NCBI GenBank assembly: GCA_003255065.1
Contig: QAOA01007883.1
Location: forward strand, 225,690-289,689
Direction: 5' to 3'
Source: Cercis canadensis
Taxonomy: Eukaryota; Streptophyta; Magnoliopsida; Fabales; Fabaceae
DNA length: 64,000 bases
A program made the position numbers and the translations under genes. The notes beneath the pieces were generated by a model. The model was not told where the DNA came from, ran no database searches, and was given only the letters and a program-made list of their open reading frames with translations. Positions 56,679 through 64,000 of this stretch are shown piece after piece. The first letter of the stretch is position 1. The number at the start of each line of letters is the position of its first letter.

Positions 56679-59600
56679 ATGGGGTCGTTGAAGAACGAAC
56701 AAGACACCGAACAAATTTTGGAGCATTCAAATGAGGCCATATTGTACGTCAACGGTGTTCGTAGAGTGTTACCAGATGGATTGGCTCACTTCACCCTTCT
56801 TGAGTATCTCAGAGGTATTACTTATAGTTCCGGGTAACTCATATGCTTCCTTGTTTGATGTGATGTCAGTAATCGATTTAAACCAACTTGTTTTAACAAA
56901 ATTCTGGTTTCTGGGATTGAATTCATCCAGTTTAGTTGAACCAGACGGGATTAAATAAAATTTTACTTCTCTCTTACTTCCTAAATTGGTTTGTTAAGTT
57001 GCTTCTCTGCGCTGCTCCTTCAAACATCTTATGATCAATATGTCCTTAGCCCAATTTTTGCCATCATGTGTCTATCGGTATGTGATTTTACTACAGTATT
57101 TCTTATTGATTGATGTTCTCATCTGAAAATCGCTGTCTGATTGGTTGAAAGTTGAACCTTCAAGACTCAAGAGTCACCTTCTCATTGTTCCCTCTTGATG
57201 TTTATACTGACGTTGAACTGAAGATCTGATTTTCCTTACAGAATTTCATGTTTGCATGTTTTCCCTTCAAGGCTTCGAGAGATTTCTTTAGTCCTCTTTT
57301 ATATCAAGCAAATTTGTCAACTCGTTAATTTTCATTAACTCCTTTTAAATTTTGGCATTGGTGAAGCAAAACTAATTATCGTTTCATTTTCCCTTTTTTT
57401 TTTTTCTGGTATAAAAGATATAGGCCTGACAGGGACTAAACTCGGATGTGGTGAAGGCGGTTGTGGAGCTTGCACTGTTATGGTTTCTCATTATGATAGA
57501 AAGCTTAGGAAATGTGTGTGAGTATTTCTTTCCCATGCTATGCCTATTTGCTTCTCCTACATGTGAAATGCTTCCCTTTTGTATCTTAACAGCAAACTTA
57601 CCATTTTAGTTTGAAAATCTTCTTCCAGGCACTATGCCATCAATGCTTGCTTAGCGCCTCTATATTCTGTAGAAGGGATGCATGTGATTACAGTGGAGGG
57701 ATTAGGAAGCTGCAAGCGGGGATTACACCCTGTCCAGGTGATAGATGCATATATTATTTTCTTTTGTGATGCTTGCTCTGTTTTGTGTATCCCCTATTCA
57801 TTTGGTTCTCATGTGTATGTGATGTCTTCAGAGGCCTATGCTATCAGCTTTTTTTTTTCTCTTAATTTATATAAACCCTTTCAAACTAAGAACTTACCCA
57901 TGTAAGTTCTACAGGAGTCACTGGCACGTGCTCATGGTTCACAATGTGGATTCTGTACGCCTGGCTTCATTATGTCCATGTATTCATTACTGAGGTCAAG
58001 TCGAACACCACCTAGTCAGGAGCAAATTGAAGAATGCCTTGCAGGAAATTTGTGTCGATGCACTGGTTACAGACCAATTCTTGATGCATTCCAGGTCTTT
58101 GCCAAAACTAATGATATCTTATATACTGGTGTTTCTCCAGTGAGCCTTCAAGAAGGAAAGGCTATTTGCCCTTCAACGGGCAAACCTTGTTCATGCAAAT
58201 TAAACGGTGTAAATGATGTAGATAAAGAAAAAAAATGTGTTGATAGCAATGATAGATATCAACCTCCCTCGTATAGTGAAATAGATGGGAGCAAATATAC
58301 AGAAAAGGAGCTTATTTTTCCTCCTGAGTTGTTGTTAAGGAAACTAACTTACTTAAATTTGACTGGATTTAGTGGGATAAAGTGGTACCGGCCTCTAAAC
58401 CTTCAACAAGTATTGGATTTAAAAGCCAAGTATCCTGATGCAAAGTTGTTAGTTGGTAATACTGAGGTAGGAATTGAAATGAGATTCAAGAGAATGCAGT
58501 ATCGGGCTTTAATTTCTGTCATGCATGTGCCAGAATTAAATGCTTTAGATGTAAAGCATGATGGGTTAGAGATAGGTGCTGCAGTAAGACTCTCTGATCT
58601 CTTAACCTTTTTCAGAAAGGTTATAACTGAGCGACCTGCTCATGAAACTTTGTCTTGTAAGGCCTTTATTGAACAATTGAAATGGTTTGCTGGAACACAG
58701 ATAAGAAATGTTGCATCTGTTGGTGGTAATATATGTACTGCCAGTCCAATATCAGACTTGAACCCTCTTTGGATGGCAACTAGAGCAGAGTTTCGAATTA
58801 TTGATTACAAAGGAAACATTAGAACAACAATGGCAGAAAATTTCTTTTTGGGTTATCGTAAGGTGGATTTGGCAAGTGGCGAAATCTTGCTCTCTGTATT
58901 TCTGCCATGGACTAGGACCTTTGAGTTTGTGAAAGAATTTAAACTGTCTCATAGAAGGGATGATGATATTGCAATTGTAAATGCTGGAATGCGTGTTCAT
59001 CTTGAGGAACAGAGTGAAAATTGGGTGGTTCATGATGCATCAATTGTTTATGGTGGGGTGGCTCCATTCTCTCTTTCTGCAACAAAAACTAAGGAATTTC
59101 TCATTGGGAAGATATGGGACCAAGATCTGTTGCAGAATGCATTAAAAGTCCTACAACAGGATATTTCACTCAAGGAAGATGCTCCTGGTGGAATGGTGGA
59201 GTTCCGTAAGTCTTTGATGCTAAGTTTCTTCTTAAAATTTTTTCTGTGGGTGTCTCATCAAATGGATGGGAAGAAGTACATTAAACACTGTGTACCATTA
59301 TCACATCTATCTGCTGTGTACTCAGTCCATCACCCACCAGTTACAGGATCTCAGGACTATGAAATCATGAAACATGGGACATCTGTGGGTTCTCCTGAGG
59401 CTCATCTATCTTCGAGACTTCAGGTTTGTATATGTTTATATCTGGTAAAGTGCATTCCAATATTACTGATTACGCATTCTGCTCTGAATTTTTTATGAAG
59501 TGTTGTAATCAGTCAAATGTGTATATACATCTTCTTTCTCCTGCATCTCTTACTGTCTAACTCTCAAAGATCCCATCCCTACGTTTATCTCTATTTTGTG

Positions 59601-62600
59601 CTGCTACTTTAAAATACTTAAGGAATTTGCTCTGATAAAGTCAAATGATAAACCTAGGATACATTTTGAAGAAAACGCTATGGTCTCTACTACTGCCTCT
59701 ACATATCATATGCAACTTCTACGTCTGTTATATTTGCTTCTTCCCACTATTATTCTAGTGTGTTAGCTTGTTGCTGACACTGGTTCCTACTTGGACAATT
59801 AGCTAACGGACTTTGTTTCTTAAACAACAATAACAATCTTTGGATCCAAATTCCTTTGGCTACATGAATTTTAAGTTGAAAGTACTTGAGATCCTCTTTT
59901 TAGCTTCTTATGTGAATCCTAATTATATTACTTGAGTCTTTCCTAGATATATGTTACTTGCTAGAATTCATAACTTCATAGTGGTTGCTTGTCTGCACCC
60001 TTTGATACTTGGACGTCTATCCTATTCTTTCATTTCACTTGATATCCCTTTCTATTAATTTCAAAAAAAATTATTTGAATATTGTTTAGTTGATCATCAT
60101 TGAATATATGTGTCGCGTAAAAATATCCAAACAAACACAGAACAAAGAATAGAGAATAAGTCACCGGAGTTGTATAGCACTCAACACCTCTGCCACTGCA
60201 GGGTAGTGTTAATACAGCCCCTAGACCTCCAAAGAGAGTAGTCTCTCTTTTCTTAAACACAAGACAGAAAATAACTGAATGCCCTTTCCCCTCTCTTCCT
60301 TCCCCTTAAGACACCCTAACTCCCCTTACACACACATGTTGCTGACCACAACTAACTTCCCCCCATTTCCGGACCACTCTTCTTTCTCCTCTCATACACC
60401 CTCAACCCTTTCTGCATGCTTGGACCTGTCACCAACTTAGAGGGTCCACCTTGTTCAGGCCTAACCAATCCTTCTAATTCTTTTTGGCTAACAATATGCT
60501 TATACCATTTTTCTTTTACTTTTAGTAGTATGTCTTCTTGTCTACCAGTTAATGTAATAACACATATTCAGGTTACAGGAGAGGCAGAATATGCTGATGA
60601 CACACCATTGTCTTCCAATGGTTTGCATGCAGCCTTGGTGTTGAGTAGGAAACCCCATGCCCGAATACTTAAGATTGATGATTCAGGGGCCAAGTCTTCA
60701 CCTGGATTTTTGGGCATATTTCTGGCCAAAGATGTACCGGGAAATAATAAAATTGGGCCAGTTGTCGCTGATGAGGAGCTTTTTGCTACAGAATACATCA
60801 CTTGTGTGGGTCAGGTATCTAGCTTGCCAAACGATCTGTTTTGCACTTCTGATACTTGTAATATGTTCATTACTACTGAGCTTGAACAGTTAAAGAGAAA
60901 GGAATTATCCTGCTACCTTTATGCAGCATTTGCTTTGTGCATTCACTAATAAGGGATGAAGTTATGGTTTGCAATAGAGACAGTGCAATGTTTATAATGA
61001 AATAAAAAAACAGAAGATATTATGTTACGTTTAAGACATGTATGTATATTGTGTATAAACAGATGTTGAAGTAATCCCACATGCTGGAGCTAGTAACAAG
61101 ACTTCTGTTGATGTGATATCAAGAATAATGACAATTAAAAAAAAAAAAAAAGGAATTGAATTTAATCTTGTGCTATATCCTTTTTCCATTATAAATCATT
61201 TGGGATTTATATGTATACTTGCAGGTTATAGGAGTAGTTGTTGCTGATACTCATGAAAATGCAAAGTTAGCAGCAAGAAAAGTTCACGTCGAGTATGAAG
61301 AGCTCCCAGCCATTCTGTCAATAGAGGAAGCCATTAACGCTAAAAGTTTTCATCCTAACACAGAGAAATGTTTAAGAAAAGGCGATGTTGATCACTGTTT
61401 TCAGTCAGGTCAATGTGACAGGATAATTGAAGGGCAAGTTCAGATAGGAGGTCAAGAACACTTTTATTTGGAGCCAAATAGCAGTTTAGTATGGACAATG
61501 GATGGTGGGAATGAAGTTCATATGATTTCATCTACTCAAGTAAGTTATATGTTCATGTAGTTCACCCATAAATTATGGTATATGTATAAAACTGAAGTTG
61601 CATGGAATATTTAGCTAGCTTTATAGTTTTATATTTTTTCTGGAAAGATTCATCCATGTAACTGCCGAATCAGTTAAATGGATATATAATACTCAGAAAT
61701 GCATCTTAGGATGAAAGATGGTAACAGAGTCAAGCTATGGACTTTATAGTTTTATATTTTTTTCTGGAAAGATTCATCCATGTAACTGCCGAATCAGTTA
61801 AATGGATATATAATACTCAAAAATGCATCTTAGGATGAAAGATGGTAACAGAGTCAAGCTATGGACAAGAAGAGAAAAGAAAAGGGCACGGGAGGGGGGG
61901 AGGTTTATCTATTTTGCCAACTTGGTCTTAAGTATAGTGAGTCTTTCCTTACCACTCATGTATAGGATATGCTGTATAGCTTTAAACAGGATAGGGAAAG
62001 GGAGATATACTGATGGAAGTTGAATAAGAGGGCTATTTCTTCTTATGTTAACAGTTCCTATCTAATGCTCTTGGGAACAGGGAAATGAAATTTTCTTAAA
62101 AGTAGCATTTTCCTAACTTTTTTTTGTTTTTGTTTTGGCATTGATACTAGAATGATTCTCAAATTAGATGATCTGAGAAAGAGAATTATCAATGGGATTG
62201 ATTGGTGCCCGCCATGTAAACACTGAACAGGATGGAGAACTGGTTGATAATTTTCTGTAGTGTTGTTCTGTTGCAAGGTTGTTGCAGGAGCTGGTTTTTC
62301 TTCATGGCCAATCTGGTGTTGTGGATGGTGATGCCTTGTGTTATGATAATTAGTCGCTCTGACACTGTTAAAATATCCAATTAAGGTGCTTAACCTCCTG
62401 GGTTGTATCATGGCTGACTGGTGTGCAAACTGCAGTTCCATCTGTTCTTATAATTGTTGGTTTTGTATGTCCACTTGGTATTTTCTGCAAAGATAGAATT
62501 GCTATTATATGTTGCAATGTTGATTTCTCAAGTTTATTAGTGATTTGTTGATCGATATAAGCTTAAGTAATTGTATGATGGTTATCTTGTGGCTTAATCA

Positions 62601-64000
62601 TTTCCTATCCTCCTATTGAAGAAGTGAGAATATCATTGTCTTTTCTCTTGTTGCAGGCTCCTCAGAAGCACCAGAAATATGTTTCTCATGTTCTTGGTCT
62701 TCCCATGTCAAAGGTAGTTTGCAAAACAAAGAGAATTGGTGGTGGATTTGGGGGAAAGGAGACAAGATCTGCTTTTATTGCTGCTGCGGCTTCAGTTCCA
62801 TCATATCTGTTAAATCAGCCCGTGAAAATCACACTAGACAGAGATATTGACATGATGATAACTGGGCAACGCCATAGTTTTCTAGGAAAGTATAAGGTAT
62901 TGCTATGGCTATTGTTGATGGTTTAACTGATGTCTTTCCACATACTTCAACAGTACATAAAAAATAAAAAATAAATCCCATAGCAATCTCTGGTTTTCCT
63001 GAAACAAGTTATAGACAAAATTTTTGTATTTTGTCTTGGTTATAATTCTATACTCCTTGTGAACATAAGGCCAGAGATGAGTTTGAGAAGAGCTTCCTCT
63101 GATATTTCTGAGTATGGTATGTACGATACTGTTTGACAGCCTACTTTTAGCTTTCTGTTATGTGCATTTGGTCCTTGTTTTGTCACCTTTACAGTGATAA
63201 AATATAACAGACTGGGTGAATTAAATCCTGGATAAAATCTCAGACAGGAGAGAAGATTGATCACACCTTGCATTGCACACCTTGATTTTGTATATGCTAT
63301 TATTTTTGCTAATTGCTTTCAGTTGAGTAATATCAACCGTTGGTTTATTTTTAGTGTGGTTGAATAATATATATAATAAAATTATTGGATTCAGGTTGGA
63401 TTTACAAATGAGGGGAAGGTGCTTGCTTTGGATCTTGAAATCTATAACAATGCTGGAAATTCACTGGACCTGTCCCTTGCTATTCTTGAACGTGCTATTT
63501 TTCATTCAGATAATGTGTATGAAATACCAAATATGAGGATTATGGGAAGGGTATGCTTCACTAATTTCCCTAGTCACACTGCTTTCCGTGGATTTGGTGG
63601 TCCTCAAGGTATGCTCATTGCTGAGAACTGGATTTCAAGGATTGCTACGGAACTCAAGAAGAGCCCAGAAGAGATAAGGGTAAGATATATAATTTTGGCA
63701 TATTGTCTTTCTTGTGTTTGACCTGTGAATTTTTACCACCACCCCACTCGGATCTTGTATTTCCTGTCAAACTTCCTAAACCATGCATCTTTTCAGGAAA
63801 TTAATTTTCAAGGTGAAGGATATGTGTTGCATTATGGCCAGGAACTTCAACATTGCACACTAACTCCACTTTGGAATGAACTTAAGTTATCCTGTGACTT
63901 TGTGAAAGTGCGAGAGGAAGTTAACCTGTTCAATGGTCATAATCGGTGGAAGAAACGTGGCATTGCTATGGTTCCAACTAAGTTCGGCATATCCTTCACA
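56679..64000 (+). CDS. XDH1: Xanthine dehydrogenase, 3' end outside window
   Basis: Molybdo-flavo-iron-sulfur enzyme that oxidises hypoxanthine and xanthine to urate in purine breakdown. Exons seen: 56679-56814, 57418-57517, 57629-57737, 57915-59423, 60572-60814, 61225-61539, 62657-62896, 63395-63679, 63797 to beyond 64000; about 1047 of roughly 1360 residues. Visible: first 2Fe-2S site Cys56/61/64 (CGEGGCGAC) with Cys86; second site Cys126/129 and Cys162/164 ([18 protein letters not shown]); FAD domain with [29 protein letters not shown] and [15 protein letters not shown], the last favouring XDH over aldehyde oxidase; Mo-domain start [27 protein letters not shown] (832-839); [12 protein letters not shown] with the conserved Arg949. 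All splice phases agree. The catalytic Glu near the C-terminus is beyond the window. Confidence 0.95.
61620..61866. repeat. About 123-bp tandem duplication in XDH intron 6
   Basis: 61620-61742 and 61743-61866 are adjacent near-identical copies of a unit beginning TTTATAGTTTTATATTTTTT, differing by one extra T and an isolated G/A change. No N lies between them, so this may be a real recent duplication. Confidence 0.85.

Noticed and set aside
62058-62441. 127-codon minus-strand frame in XDH intron 6
   Set aside because: Its composition (His/Gln-rich, low complexity) and lack of any motif suggest chance.

Overview
The window is nuclear DNA from a flowering plant, most likely a eudicot tree. It holds intron-rich genes with GT-AG borders, AT-rich spacers, a plant-type intronless PPR gene, a plant ORC1 carrying a PHD finger, and MITE-type transposons. 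I cannot name the species from sequence alone. No bacterial operon, CRISPR array, rRNA or tRNA gene was seen.

Layout: (1) 1067-2738 (-) a secondary-wall R2R3-MYB of the MYB46/MYB83 clade; (2) 5752-7323 (+) an intronless PLS-class PPR protein; (3) 8573-10597 (-) the 60S assembly GTPase NOG1, with a probable 5'UTR intron; (4) 12889-17016 (+) an MnmA/TRMU tRNA 2-thiouridylase, 10 exons; (5) 18649-25435 (+) a plastid-type double GTPase Der/EngA, 12 exons; (6) 29212-32277 (+) ALDH3F1-type aldehyde dehydrogenase, 10 exons, followed at 34892-36080 by a broken partial copy; (7) 36760-43676 (+) ORC1, 16 exons, with an E2F-type site just upstream; (8) 45007-48452 (-) an RBP45-type RNA-binding protein, 7 exons; (9) 50080-54821 (+) a plant LPAT2/LPAT3-type lysophosphatidate acyltransferase, 11 exons; (10) 56679 to the right edge (+) xanthine dehydrogenase, first nine exons only.

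The genes are independent housekeeping and developmental genes, not a pathway cluster. Three neighbours (NOG1, MnmA, Der) serve translation in different compartments, but separate plant genes commonly sit side by side without co-function. From memory, the Arabidopsis NOG1, MnmA and LPAT3 genes lie near each other on chromosome 1 (AT1G50920, AT1G51310, AT1G51260), so part of the order may be conserved synteny.

The most useful second-look items are two GC-AG introns (Der intron 1, RBP45 intron 6), a frame-neutral stop-free intron in ALDH3F1, three new MITE candidates (one with an 8-bp target duplication), the ALDH3F1 tandem pseudogene, and single-N joints whose flanks are near-identical repeats. 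These N joints look like assembly artefacts, and one duplicates an ALDH3F1 exon. I found no convincing previously undescribed biological system.
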